The notes below the pieces were generated by a model, which had not been told where the DNA came from, searched no databases, and saw only the letters and a program-made list of their open reading frames with translations. A stretch of 64,000 nucleotides of DNA, from assembly GCA_024642485.1 (NCBI GenBank), contig JAHEAY010000238.1, positions 1 through 64,000 on the forward strand, given 5' to 3'. Each line of letters begins with the position of its first letter. Position 1 is the stretch's first letter. A program made the position numbers and the translations under genes. This DNA is from Cytophagaceae bacterium. Lineage in GTDB: Bacteria > Bacteroidota > Bacteroidia > Cytophagales > Spirosomataceae. Below, one piece after another: positions 10,842 to 21,101 of this stretch.

Positions 10842-11471
10842 ATGTTCATTCATCAAATCCCGGTTATTGTCCCTAAACTCCTTCCCAAGCTTATTTGGTC
10901 AAATCCTGTGGGGGTAACAAATAATTCGGTCTATTTTACATTTGATGATGGACCAACCCCTGAAATTACCAATTTTGTATTGGATTGTTTAGCTCAATTT
11001 GAAGCGAAAGCAACATTTTTTTGTATTGGTAAAAATGTCGTTGCGAATCCTGAGATTGCTTTACAGATTCAAGCGTCTGGTCATCGAATAGGTAACCATA
11101 CGATGAATCATGCAAATGCTTGGAAATACAACAGAGAAGATTATCAACAAAATTACTCGGCTTGTGAAGAGGTATTTGATCAAATGAATATCAAATCGGT
11201 TGGTTTTAGACCTCCATATGGACGGGTTAATTCATTTATTTATCAAAATATGACATTAACCACACCTATATATATGTGGTCATATCTTAGTGGCGATTAC
11301 AACCAAGATTTATCTGCATCCTCTATTATTCAAGCAGGAATTAAACATATTAAACCAGGTTCAATTTTGGTATTTCACGATAGTGTAAAAGCCTTTCCAC
11401 GATTGAAAATTGTACTACCTGCTTTATTAGATTATTGCCGCCAACAGAATTTTAAGCCCGAATTACTATGA
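10842..11471 (+). CDS. Polysaccharide deacetylase family protein
   Basis: YFTFDDGPTPEITNFVL, SGHRIGNHTMNH, FRPPYGRVN NodB motifs. Confidence 0.92.
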   Translation: MFIHQIPVIVPKLLPKLIWSNPVGVTNNSVYFTFDDGPTPEITNFVLDCLAQFEAKATFFCIGKNVVANPEIALQIQASGHRIGNHTMNHANAWKYNREDYQQNYSACEEVFDQMNIKSVGFRPPYGRVNSFIYQNMTLTTPIYMWSYLSGDYNQDLSASSIIQAGIKHIKPGSILVFHDSVKAFPRLKIVLPALLDYCRQQNFKPELL

Positions 11472-12238
11472 TTGATACCCATGCACATCTTTACGATCCG
11501 ATCTTTAAAGCGGATATCACACAACATATAACTGATATTAAGGCTGTTGGTGTAACAGAGGTATGGTTACCTAATTGTGATCTTTCAACTTGGCAGCAAT
11601 TAGTTGAATTAGCAGAAGAATTGCCTGATTTTGCTTTGCCGATGATTGGTTTACACCCAACTTATGTGAAAGAAAATTACTTGGAAGAATTAAATTCCTT
11701 AGCTAAAATATTAGCATCAAGAAAAGTTTTAGCGATCGGTGAAATTGGATTGGATTATTATTGGGATATCACTTTTAAGCAAGAACAAATAGCTGCTTTT
11801 GAAACGCAGTGTCATTGGGCGATGGAACAAGGTTTATGGATTGATGTGCATTGCAGAAAGGCTTATGCCGATATAATTCAAATACTTAAGAAGTCAGAAT
11901 ACAAATCGCTTCAAGGAATTATACATTGCTTTTCTGGTGATGCCCGAGAAGCGAAGACCTTAGTCGATTTGGGATTTACATTGGGTATTGGTGGGGTAAT
12001 TACTTATAAAAACACGACTTTATTCAATGATATTAAAGATATTCCGCTTTCTAATATCGTATTGGAAACAGATGCACCTTATTTAACTCCAGTTCCTTTT
12101 CGAGGACAAACAAATACACCCAAATACATCCCCTTAATTGCTCAAAAATTAGCCGATTTATATCAAGTATCGTTGGATGAGCTTATTCAAATAACAGATG
12201 CAAATGCCAATCAATTGAAGCTTATTTCAGGTTATTAA
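11468..12238 (+). CDS. tatD: TatD family hydrolase
   Basis: MIDTHAHLYDP, AIGEIGLDYYWD, IHCFSG, LETDAPYLTP motifs. Confidence 0.93.
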   Translation: MIDTHAHLYDPIFKADITQHITDIKAVGVTEVWLPNCDLSTWQQLVELAEELPDFALPMIGLHPTYVKENYLEELNSLAKILASRKVLAIGEIGLDYYWDITFKQEQIAAFETQCHWAMEQGLWIDVHCRKAYADIIQILKKSEYKSLQGIIHCFSGDAREAKTLVDLGFTLGIGGVITYKNTTLFNDIKDIPLSNIVLETDAPYLTPVPFRGQTNTPKYIPLIAQKLADLYQVSLDELIQITDANANQLKLISGY

Positions 12239-12980
12239 GCAACGAATCGGTTTCAATTTTCCAATTTAGCATAGCTTGTTTTAGTCGGAGAGCGATTTTA
12301 TTTGTAGAGCCCCAAAATTTATCCCAGCCACCTTGAAAGGCAATCTTTCCTTTCTCAATTATTCCCAATTTGTTACTCATTTTAATAATGTCAACTAAAT
12401 CATGACTTATTAACAAACATGGGATTTGCTTGTAAGCAACTAAATCCTGAATGATTTGGATGAATTCAATTTTTTGTTCGGTATCTAATTGACTAAATGG
12501 TTCATCTAAGACTAAATATTCAATGGGCTGACTCACCGCTTCAATTAACGCAATTTTTTGTCTCTCCCCTCCCGACAATTGAATGATTTTCGCATGCAAA
12601 AGGTGTTGAATATGAAAAAGTCGTAAATAATGTTGGATGGTTTTATGTCGTTCTTTTTCGGTTAATCGTTGGAACAGCATATCCAAATACGCAGAGACGG
12701 TATGATGCGGTTTTAGCTGCAAGTTCTGTGGAACATAACCTGCTTGTTTAAATTGGGGAATTAATCGATCTAGGGCTCCTGCATTTAATTCTTTCTTGTT
12801 GATTAATATAGACGAACCTTCTGCCTTAGTTAGGCCTACTACTATATGAGCAACTGTACTTTTTCCAGAGCCACTTTTACCTACGAGCGTGTAAATTTCA
12901 CCAGCTTTTATCTCAATTTTTACGTTAGATAGACCGAAATGAGGATTTACTTGGTAACTTGGTATGAAAATTTTTAACAT
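12222..12980 (-). CDS. ABC transporter ATP-binding protein, no adjacent permease
   Basis: Walker A GKSGSGKST; LSGGERQK signature; YLVLDEPFSQLD Walker B. Confidence 0.9.
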   Translation of the reverse strand: MLKIFIPSYQVNPHFGLSNVKIEIKAGEIYTLVGKSGSGKSTVAHIVVGLTKAEGSSILINKKELNAGALDRLIPQFKQAGYVPQNLQLKPHHTVSAYLDMLFQRLTEKERHKTIQHYLRLFHIQHLLHAKIIQLSGGERQKIALIEAVSQPIEYLVLDEPFSQLDTEQKIEFIQIIQDLVAYKQIPCLLISHDLVDIIKMSNKLGIIEKGKIAFQGGWDKFWGSTNKIALRLKQAMLNWKIETDSLLNNLK

Positions 12981-12994
12981 CTAAATCTATCAAT

Positions 12995-14473
12995 ATGCTT
13001 TTGTGTGGAATCGATGTTGGCACATCGTCGATTAAAGTTAGTGTAGTTGACGCTGCAAACCAACAATTAATTTACTCAACCTCGTATCCGGAAATTGAAA
13101 ATGAAATATCGAGTCCGGCTCCAGGTTTTGCCGAACAGGATCCAGAACATTGGTGGTATTGTGTACAACAGGCCATATTAAAAGCGAATGCAAGTAACAC
13201 CTATAATCCACTTGATATTTCAGCCATTGGTATTTCCTATCAAATGCATGGATTAGTCGTCTTAGATGCAGAAGAACAAGTAGTAAGGCCTTCTATCATT
13301 TGGTGTGATTCAAGAGCCGTATCTATTGGGCAAAAAGCGTATGAAAGCTTAGGTTCATATTGTGAAACTAATTTATTGAATTCCCCGGGTAACTTTACCG
13401 CGTCTAAATTAGCTTGGGTTAAAGAAAACCAACCTGAATTTTATGCACGTATTAAGCATGTTATGTTACCAGGTGATTTTATTGCTGGTCGGTTAACCAA
13501 GCATTTCACAATAACAGCCTCTGCCCTTTCGGAAGGAATTTTTTATGATTTTCAAACTGATACAATATCCTCAGCCGTATTGGACTACTTTCAGTTTGAC
13601 AATTCGTTGTTCCCGTCTATTCAAGATGTTTTTTCAAGTCATGGAACTATAGTTTCAGAAGTTGCTGATTCCTTAGGTTTAAACAATCAGGTTCAGGTAA
13701 CCTACAAGGCGGGTGATCAGCCTAATAATGCATTTTCTTTAGGCGTTTTGCAACCTGGTGATATAGCCACAACTGCCGGTACCTCAGGTGTTGTATATGG
13801 TATTAGCGGAGAACTTAAATATGATAAGCATAATCGGGTAAATTCATTTGCGCATGTGAATTATACAGAGCAGGCTAAACGTATTGGAGTATTAATGTGC
13901 ATCAATGGAACTGGAATTTTAAATCGTTGGGTGAAGCAAACGATTTGTTCAGATCTTAATTACGAGCAAATGAATGAACTAGCTGCAACTACAGCCATTG
14001 GGTCACAGGGTTTGTTATGTGTTCCATTTGGAAATGGTGCAGAGCGCATTTTCCAGAATAAATTGGTTGGAGCGAGTTTTGAACACTTAGATTTAAATCG
14101 GCATGGTCGCGCTGAAATGATTCGTTCAGCACAAGAAGGAATTGCATTCTCTATGGCATATGGCATAGAGATGTTGGCGGATGCTGGAATAAAGCCAAAA
14201 AAATTAAAAGCTGGATTCGCTAATATGTATTTAAGTGATGTCTTTGCTCAAACAATCGTTAATGCCGCTAATGTTTCAGTAGATTTATTAGAATCTGATG
14301 GGGCCTTTGGTGCAGCATTAGGCGCGGGATTAGGTATTAAGTATTATAAAACAGAAGAAGAGGCAGTTTCAAATATTAAGCATATTAAAACAATCAACCC
14401 TAATTCAGCTGAATTGTCGCAAACGAAAATTGCGTATGAAAGTTGGAAAGAATTAGTAAACCAAAAGCTCTAA
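12995..14473 (+). CDS. xylB: FGGY-family carbohydrate kinase, xylulokinase-like
   Basis: LCGIDVGTSSIKVSVVDA N-terminus; GISYQMHGLVVLD; TAGTSGVVYG. Confidence 0.85.
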   Translation: MLLCGIDVGTSSIKVSVVDAANQQLIYSTSYPEIENEISSPAPGFAEQDPEHWWYCVQQAILKANASNTYNPLDISAIGISYQMHGLVVLDAEEQVVRPSIIWCDSRAVSIGQKAYESLGSYCETNLLNSPGNFTASKLAWVKENQPEFYARIKHVMLPGDFIAGRLTKHFTITASALSEGIFYDFQTDTISSAVLDYFQFDNSLFPSIQDVFSSHGTIVSEVADSLGLNNQVQVTYKAGDQPNNAFSLGVLQPGDIATTAGTSGVVYGISGELKYDKHNRVNSFAHVNYTEQAKRIGVLMCINGTGILNRWVKQTICSDLNYEQMNELAATTAIGSQGLLCVPFGNGAERIFQNKLVGASFEHLDLNRHGRAEMIRSAQEGIAFSMAYGIEMLADAGIKPKKLKAGFANMYLSDVFAQTIVNAANVSVDLLESDGAFGAALGAGLGIKYYKTEEEAVSNIKHIKTINPNSAELSQTKIAYESWKELVNQKL

Positions 14474-14482
14474 AAAAGGTAA

Positions 14483-14507
14483 AGCCTCTCAATTTCTTGA
14501 GAGGCTT
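14483..14507. terminator. Hairpin terminator between xylB and tRNA-Leu, possibly bidirectional
   Basis: GCCTCTC-aatttctt-GAGAGGC with flanking A/T tracts. Confidence 0.65.
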
Positions 14508-14508
14508 G

Positions 14509-14592
14509 TACCCAGAGCCGGAGTCGAACCGGCACGGGCTTGCACCCACGGGTGTTTGAGACCAGCGCGTCTACCAATTCCGCCATCTGGGC
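14509..14592 (-). tRNA. tRNA-Leu (CAA)
   Basis: Reverse complement GCCCAGATGGCGGAATTGGTAGACGCGCTGGTCTCAAACACCCGTGGGTGCAAGCCCGTGCCGGTTCGACTCCGGCTCTGGGTA; class II variable arm; anticodon CAA. Confidence 0.92.
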
Positions 14593-14679
14593 AATTGAAT
14601 CAAACCAATTGGCTCAATTGCAATGCAAAAGTAGGCCTTTATTCACGATTTAGCAAGTAATCATTAAATATTTTATGGA

Positions 14680-15918
14680 TTATTCGTAGCGCAGTGCTTC
14701 TACTGGATCCATTTTGGAAGCTTTAAAGGCAGGATAAATTCCTGAAAATAAGCCTACTAGCACACAAATTATTATCCCTACCATCATCCATAACCAAGGG
14801 ATAATAAAACTAGCATTTCCTGCACTAATTCCTTGAGCAATTAAATTTCCAATAGGAATAGCTAGAACAATCCCTCCTATTCCACCTAATAGACAAATCA
14901 CAATGGCTTCAATTAAGAATTGCTGTAAGATACGAGCGGGAGTTGCTCCCAAAGATTTCCGAATACCGATTTCGCGCGTTCGTTCTGTAACTGAAACCAT
15001 CATGATATTCATCAAGGCGATGGCAGCTCCCAATAAGGTAATAAAGCCAATGACAAATCCACCTAATTGCAAACTTGATGTTATACTCTCAAAACTCTTA
15101 GCAATTGAATCGGATCGGTCAATAGAAAAGGAATCTTCCATTCCAATGGGATCCATACGAACTTTACGCATCGCACCACGAGCTTCCTCCATGAAATCAT
15201 CAAGATTATCAACTTTGGTTGATGAAGTAGTAATATCAAAGGTTAAATTTTTGCCTATGGCCATTTTCCGGCCTGTTTCTAGTGGTACCATGATGACACG
15301 GTCATCTCCCCCACCCATCATATTTCCTTTCTTAGCTAAAACCCCAATCACCTTTAATTTGATGCCGCTAACGATGATTTCGTGGTTGATTGGGTTAGTT
15401 TTTTCAAATAATTGATCGATGACATCTACACCCAGCAAACAGACATTGACAGCATTTGTGAATTCATTACTCGAGAAATTTCGGCCATCTGCAATCTTAT
15501 AGCCTTTTAATTCAATGAAATTATCATCGATTCCCATTAATCGAACATTGGGATTTGTCTTTTTGCTTTCATATTTACCTATGGCATTATTGGTTACATT
15601 GGTTTTTAAAGACACCTTTCCTTTGGCTGTGAAAAGGTATTTATATCGAGCCGCTTGTCTGTAATCAATATTTTTAAATCGTTTTTCTTTTTGCCCTTCT
15701 CTTCGAACCTGCATGGCGGGTCTGTTTCGAATATCGAATGAGTTAGCTCCTAAACCCGAAAAGCTATTATCAACTGAACTTTGTATCCCATCGATAGCAG
15801 TTAAAATTCCCACAAGTGAAGTGATTCCAAGAGATATGATCAATGCGGTAAGAACAGTTCGAAGCAAATTACCTTTGATTGAACGTAATCCTTCTGCGAT
15901 ATTTTCTTTGATATTCAT
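14680..15918 (-). CDS. ABC transporter permease (MacB/FtsX-like)
   Basis: MacB periplasmic-core pattern; MMVSVTERTREIGIRKSLGATPARILQQFLIEA; C-terminal FSGIYPAFKASKMDPVEALRYE. Confidence 0.92.
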   Translation of the reverse strand: MNIKENIAEGLRSIKGNLLRTVLTALIISLGITSLVGILTAIDGIQSSVDNSFSGLGANSFDIRNRPAMQVRREGQKEKRFKNIDYRQAARYKYLFTAKGKVSLKTNVTNNAIGKYESKKTNPNVRLMGIDDNFIELKGYKIADGRNFSSNEFTNAVNVCLLGVDVIDQLFEKTNPINHEIIVSGIKLKVIGVLAKKGNMMGGGDDRVIMVPLETGRKMAIGKNLTFDITTSSTKVDNLDDFMEEARGAMRKVRMDPIGMEDSFSIDRSDSIAKSFESITSSLQLGGFVIGFITLLGAAIALMNIMMVSVTERTREIGIRKSLGATPARILQQFLIEAIVICLLGGIGGIVLAIPIGNLIAQGISAGNASFIIPWLWMMVGIIICVLVGLFSGIYPAFKASKMDPVEALRYE

Positions 15919-16006
15919 ATGCTATAATTGCTTAGCGCAAGGTATCATGAAAATACAAGTATATAAAACCAGTGGTAATCGAAAATTATCCACTAATCAT
16001 ATATTC

Positions 16007-18010
16007 CTATTTCAATTTACGTAAATAATAATCTTCCCCACGAACAATGATGTGCTCGCGGAGTGTGGTATCTGTACCTAATCGAATATCACCAGGTAAT
16101 AGTTTGATAACGTTTTTACTAAAGAACAAGTAATTCGCCTCCTTGGGAATCGACTGCAAACCTTGTTCAAAAGGATTGATGGGAATCAATTTCCTCGTGA
16201 ATCTTTTGCCCCACAACGGGTATTCATAATCGTCATTAATAGTTCCTAATGCAACAGTCGCATCTTGAGGAACTAGTTCATCAAATTTTGAATATGCTTT
16301 TGTAATATCAGGCCTAGAAACTGTTAATAATTCCATTCGTGATTTTCCCCATATTGTTGGTAAGTTATGCGTCGAGATCAGTGCACTACGTCCGTGATAA
16401 AGGATCGTAGACCAAGCTGATGCAATAATCAATAGGTAAGCTAAAAGTAAAAATGAGTACCTGTTTGCACTGACTAACTTATTTATAAAAATGCTAGAAA
16501 CAGGTAATAGGAAGACTAGAGAGCTTATCATATACCTTCCTTTCCATGGATCATAAGCGGCCGTAAAAGCTAAAGCAGCGAAATGTAAAACAAAGGCTAA
16601 AAAAAATAAATATAAGATAGGTTGCCTTCTCCTTGAAAATAGTAAAATGATTGCTGGAATTAAGAATAATATAAATAAGCTACCGTAAATGGGGGTCCCA
16701 TTAACAAACTCAAATTGACGATTAAATGAAAATGGAATTATTGTAAATGCCTTTTCATTTTCTAAGTTTAAATGTAATGAGCGATCTATTTTTCTGAAAT
16801 TATCATTTATCTTATCTTGAATTTTCTCTACGGCAGGTATGTTTCTTAAGCCATCTAAGTTTAATAAGTCGAAAGTATATCGGACAACATTCCTAGATCC
16901 GTTTAATAGTAAAGATTTGAAGTTGCCAGCTCTTTCTATTGATTGATGCTTAGTTGCTGTTACGGGTCCAATGGGATGATTATAATACTTTAAATTAGCA
17001 ATATAACCTGTAGGAAGTGTTATTATGGTTACAAATACAATACCTACAATTCCATGTTTAACAAGTAAACGAGCCCTTATAGGCTTATTTTGGGCAATTA
17101 CATAAAGGAGTAAAACCAATAAACTGGGTACAGAAAAAACCCAAGTAATCTTATGGCTTAATCCGATTGCAAAGGCAAATGAAAATAAGTACAGATAATA
17201 TGATTCCTTCGTATTTAAATACCTAATTAAAAAATAAACACAGGAGACTAAATAACATGCTAAGACAATATCGGTATCAGTCGAGGTCGATTGAATAATT
17301 AAAATTGGAGTAAATATGGGTAAACAAGCAATTAGAAAGCTTACTTTAAAATTCAATTTTAATTGTTTTAAAATGGCATAAACCGCAAGTGCCAATATCC
17401 AAAACGCGATTAAATTCGGGATTTTAAAAAAATGTTCATTAAAACCAGTCATTAAAAATGGATAAAACTGAATTGATGAGAAACTTTTTGGATAAGTATC
17501 AATATTCCAATTTGTACCAATGAAATGATTTGTCGTATGATTCTGAACAAAATATAAGATTCTATTTAAGTGACCAGTCATACTATCCCACTCATTAGGA
17601 GGTACAGAGAAGAATAGAAATAATTGAGAACATAATACGACCACTACCCCTATAAATAGAACCGCAAATAGTGTTTTTTCTGTTTTCCTTTGATTAATAA
17701 AAGCTTCATGTAGTTTCTGAATGCTTGAACCTATTAATTTGAAAGTCGACTGGGATGCTGTTTTCGGTAAATAAAAAACATCTTTAAATAAATAGTAAAT
17801 AAAAAATGAAATGAAAAATGGCAAGATTGACCATGCTATTTCACTGTGCCAAATATTCAAAGCAGAAAGAATATAACCACTGACTATGATACTAGCGGCT
17901 TGAAATATATTTCCAGTTATTAAAATTTCTTCAATACGCTTATTCGATACCTTTGATGCTATCCGAAAGTTTAATAAAGTATAAGAAATAAATACGATTA
18001 GCAACATCAA
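16007..18010 (-). CDS. Multi-TM glycosyltransferase-like protein (GT-C / GT39-like)
   Basis: Many predicted TM segments; VPPNEWDSMTGHLNRI early loop acidic motif; last gene of polysaccharide cluster. Confidence 0.65.
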   Translation of the reverse strand: MMLLIVFISYTLLNFRIASKVSNKRIEEILITGNIFQAASIIVSGYILSALNIWHSEIAWSILPFFISFFIYYLFKDVFYLPKTASQSTFKLIGSSIQKLHEAFINQRKTEKTLFAVLFIGVVVVLCSQLFLFFSVPPNEWDSMTGHLNRILYFVQNHTTNHFIGTNWNIDTYPKSFSSIQFYPFLMTGFNEHFFKIPNLIAFWILALAVYAILKQLKLNFKVSFLIACLPIFTPILIIQSTSTDTDIVLACYLVSCVYFLIRYLNTKESYYLYLFSFAFAIGLSHKITWVFSVPSLLVLLLYVIAQNKPIRARLLVKHGIVGIVFVTIITLPTGYIANLKYYNHPIGPVTATKHQSIERAGNFKSLLLNGSRNVVRYTFDLLNLDGLRNIPAVEKIQDKINDNFRKIDRSLHLNLENEKAFTIIPFSFNRQFEFVNGTPIYGSLFILFLIPAIILLFSRRRQPILYLFFLAFVLHFAALAFTAAYDPWKGRYMISSLVFLLPVSSIFINKLVSANRYSFLLLAYLLIIASAWSTILYHGRSALISTHNLPTIWGKSRMELLTVSRPDITKAYSKFDELVPQDATVALGTINDDYEYPLWGKRFTRKLIPINPFEQGLQSIPKEANYLFFSKNVIKLLPGDIRLGTDTTLREHIIVRGEDYYLRKLK

Positions 18011-18014
18011 CGTA

Positions 18015-19082
18015 TTATATTATGCTGTTAATAATTGAACATATCTGGTTAATATCCTCTTGGCTAATTTCTGCTGATAATGGTAAACATAGAATTCTTT
18101 TCGCAATATCTTCTGCGATTGGGCATGCTTGATAAGTTAAATAAGGAAGCTCATTAAGAGCAGGATAAAAGTACCGTCTTGGAAAAATATTTGAATTATT
18201 TAATTCTATTATTACCTTTTGCAAAATATTTTCTGAAGGAAAAATTACTGGGAAATAACTATAATTACGAGAATTGTCGGGATTCCAAGCTAGTCTTTCC
18301 ACTTTAGAAGTTAAATGAGTTTCGTATAATTCAGAGGAAACTTTTCGGTGCGCTTTAATTTGAGGAAAATGTTTTAAATTGATCAAGCCCATCGCTGAAT
18401 GGAATTCAGAATTTTTACCATTAATTCCTGAATCAAAATAGTTATCCCCTTTGTGTCCAAAACTTCTCAAGCCTTTAATTTTATCAGCCAATTTAGAGTC
18501 TTTTGTAATTATAGCGCCACCTTCAATGGTGTGAAATATTTTGGTAGCATGAAAGCTACACGTAGAGACTGTTCCGTAATTAAATATAGATCGACCTTGA
18601 TGCTTTACTCCGAATGCATGAGCCCCATCATAAATAATTGGAATTGAATAGTCAGATGCTAATTTTTCTTGTTCTGATAAATTTGCGCTATTCCCATAAA
18701 CATGCGTTGTCAATATTCCTTTCGTATTTTCATTAATTACTTGCTCGATTTGTTGCTTTTCACACGTTAAACTAATGGGTGAAATATCAGCAAAAATCGG
18801 ATTGCAATTTTCCCAAATTAACGAAGTCGTAGTCGCACAATACGAAAAAGGTGTGGTGATTACATCCCCTTCTAAAGACAAAGCTTTAATGGCTATTTGA
18901 AGTGCTATTGTACCATTAGATACAAAAATAAAATTTTCAACTTCTAAATACTCGGCAAGTTTTTTCTCTAACTCTATGACTAATGGTCCATCATTTGTCA
19001 ACTGGCCATTTGCCCATATTTCTTCCAATAAGGCAATATATTCCTTTATATCCGGCAAAAACGATTTTGTTACATGTATCAT
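18015..19082 (-). CDS. DegT/DnrJ/EryC1/StrS family aminotransferase
   Basis: VSNGTIALQIAIKAL, TTPFSYCATTTSLIWENCNPIFADI, SCSFHATKIFHTIEGGAI PLP-Lys region. Confidence 0.92.
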   Translation of the reverse strand: MIHVTKSFLPDIKEYIALLEEIWANGQLTNDGPLVIELEKKLAEYLEVENFIFVSNGTIALQIAIKALSLEGDVITTPFSYCATTTSLIWENCNPIFADISPISLTCEKQQIEQVINENTKGILTTHVYGNSANLSEQEKLASDYSIPIIYDGAHAFGVKHQGRSIFNYGTVSTCSFHATKIFHTIEGGAIITKDSKLADKIKGLRSFGHKGDNYFDSGINGKNSEFHSAMGLINLKHFPQIKAHRKVSSELYETHLTSKVERLAWNPDNSRNYSYFPVIFPSENILQKVIIELNNSNIFPRRYFYPALNELPYLTYQACPIAEDIAKRILCLPLSAEISQEDINQICSIINSII

Positions 19083-19085
19083 TAA

Positions 19086-20303
19086 CTAGTTTGATTTTGT
19101 TAATTGTACAATGTTAATTGGAAAATTAGGTCTGACATACCCTGGCCATTTACCAAACCATGAGGTGTTTTCGCGGTAATCTGCAATTTCGAATTCAAAC
19201 AAATTCTCAAAATTGTATAGCACTTTTGATCCATCTTGAACGACCATGACAGAAATATAATAATTCCCATCATTTAAGAAATTTCCCGGTATATCTATTT
19301 TAGTGGCAATGATACCACTTTCAAACACTTTAATTTCACTACCAATGTTAAAAATACACTCACCTGTGCTTGCAAAAACATGTAAACTAATATTTAAATT
19401 AGCCGACTTTAACAAGGACCAAAAGTCAAATGTAATGGTAAAAGAGTTTTGAGTAGTCCAATAATCTATATTGGGATCTAATTGAGGAAAAATTTCCGCT
19501 TTTTTTAAACGAATAATTTCATTTCCAGGAGCATCGTTAAAATTCTCAAATTCGTGATTTAGTTTCCTAGATTGATTTTCGGCCATATATGAATTTAATA
19601 TAGCCCCTGTTTCACCAAAATGTTTTACTTTACCATTTTCTAAATGTAGAGTTTTATTGCAAAGATTTTGAACCGCTGTTAAATTATGACTGACAAATAA
19701 TATTGTCTTTTCCTGTGCAGCAACTTCTTTCATTTTGCCGAGCGATTTTTTTTGAAAATCAGCATCCCCAACAGCTAAAACCTCATCTACTATTAGAATT
19801 TCAGGATTTAAATGAGCAGAAATTGCAAATCCTAATCTAACATACATCCCAGATGAATAACGTTTAACTGGGGTGTCTAAAAATTGAGCAATTTGAGGAC
19901 CTGCAAAATCTACAATTTCATCGAATTGGGATTTTATTTCATTTTTAGTCATCCCCAAAATGGCGCCATTAAGGAAAATGTTTTCTCTACCTGATAATTC
20001 TGGATGAAAACCTGTTCCTACTTCAAGAAGACTAGCAACCTTTCCTCTTACGTATATATTTCCTTTGGTAGGCTGAGTAATTCTGCTTAGAATTTTTAAC
20101 AATGTAGACTTACCTGCTCCATTATTTCCAATAATTCCTAATTTGTCTCCTTTGTTTATGCTAAATGAAACATCAGTCAAAGCATTAAAAACTTGCTTTG
20201 ATTCAGAATTAAAAAAACTCTTTAAACCATTTTTGTAAGATGGGGAATCATTGTTAGACAATTTGTAAGTTTTTCCAACTGATTCAACTTCTACTATTTT
20301 CAT
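19086..20303 (-). CDS. Polysaccharide ABC transporter ATP-binding protein with C-terminal Wzt-type domain
   Basis: GNNGAGKSTLLKILSRITQPTKG; ILIVDEVLAVGDADFQKK; about 150-residue beta-rich C-terminal extension. Confidence 0.9.
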   Translation of the reverse strand: MKIVEVESVGKTYKLSNNDSPSYKNGLKSFFNSESKQVFNALTDVSFSINKGDKLGIIGNNGAGKSTLLKILSRITQPTKGNIYVRGKVASLLEVGTGFHPELSGRENIFLNGAILGMTKNEIKSQFDEIVDFAGPQIAQFLDTPVKRYSSGMYVRLGFAISAHLNPEILIVDEVLAVGDADFQKKSLGKMKEVAAQEKTILFVSHNLTAVQNLCNKTLHLENGKVKHFGETGAILNSYMAENQSRKLNHEFENFNDAPGNEIIRLKKAEIFPQLDPNIDYWTTQNSFTITFDFWSLLKSANLNISLHVFASTGECIFNIGSEIKVFESGIIATKIDIPGNFLNDGNYYISVMVVQDGSKVLYNFENLFEFEIADYRENTSWFGKWPGYVRPNFPINIVQLTKSN

Positions 20304-20306
20304 AAA

Positions 20307-21101
20307 TTACAAATGATCAACAAATGAATTTTCTCTTTTATTGAAGATAGTGATACCAATAATAAAACACAAAAATGCACTAGTTAGGGTTATTAGAAAT
20401 TGCAATAGATTAATAGATTTATACCCTTCTAATAAAACGTAGCGTGATATTTCAATTAATCCAACGATCGGATTTAATATTAAGTAGTATATAAACCAGC
20501 TTTTGTTTAGCAACGAATCAATGGTAAAAACAACTGGAGAAACAAAAAAACCATACTGAACGACAATTGGTATGATTTGTAAAATATCTCGATATTTTAT
20601 TGAAAATGAACCTAAAATAAGTCCTAATCCAATGGAAAAAAATGAAATTACAATTATTACAAGCGGAAAATATAAAATGTTAAATGTGATTGGGTATTGA
20701 AAGTAAATGCATAAAATCAAATAAACCACAAGCCCAATTAATAAATCTAACAAAGAAACAGCAATTGATGAAAATGCTATAATCAACCTTGGGAAATATA
20801 CTTTGGAAATTAAATTACTATTCACCAACAATGAATTACTTACTGCCTGAAATGAGTTAGCAAAATAGTTCCAAACTAGAATTCCAGAGAACAATATCAG
20901 TTGAAATGGATACTTATTGGTAGATGATAAAGCGGGTATTTGTTTAAAGGCAAAAATAAAGACAAACATTGTTGCTACGGGCCTAATTACTGCCCATAAT
21001 ATACCTAATACGGTCTGTTTATACCTCACCGTAATATCACGTTTAGCTAAAATGAAAAGCAAATCCTTTTCAGCAATGACTTCCTTAATACTTTTAATCA
21101 T
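20307..21101 (-). CDS. Polysaccharide ABC transporter permease (Wzm/TagG-like)
   Basis: RDITVRYKQTVLGILWAVIRPVATMFVFIFAF; six-TM ABC-2 pattern. Confidence 0.92.
   Translation of the reverse strand: MIKSIKEVIAEKDLLFILAKRDITVRYKQTVLGILWAVIRPVATMFVFIFAFKQIPALSSTNKYPFQLILFSGILVWNYFANSFQAVSNSLLVNSNLISKVYFPRLIIAFSSIAVSLLDLLIGLVVYLILCIYFQYPITFNILYFPLVIIVISFFSIGLGLILGSFSIKYRDILQIIPIVVQYGFFVSPVVFTIDSLLNKSWFIYYLILNPIVGLIEISRYVLLEGYKSINLLQFLITLTSAFLCFIIGITIFNKRENSFVDHL

Noticed and set aside
14903-15415. 170-aa plus-strand ORF antisense to the ABC permease
   Set aside because: Lies within the well-supported MacB-like permease; no recognisable domain
15713-16024. 103-aa plus-strand ORF
   Set aside because: Mostly antisense to the ABC permease start region; no homology features
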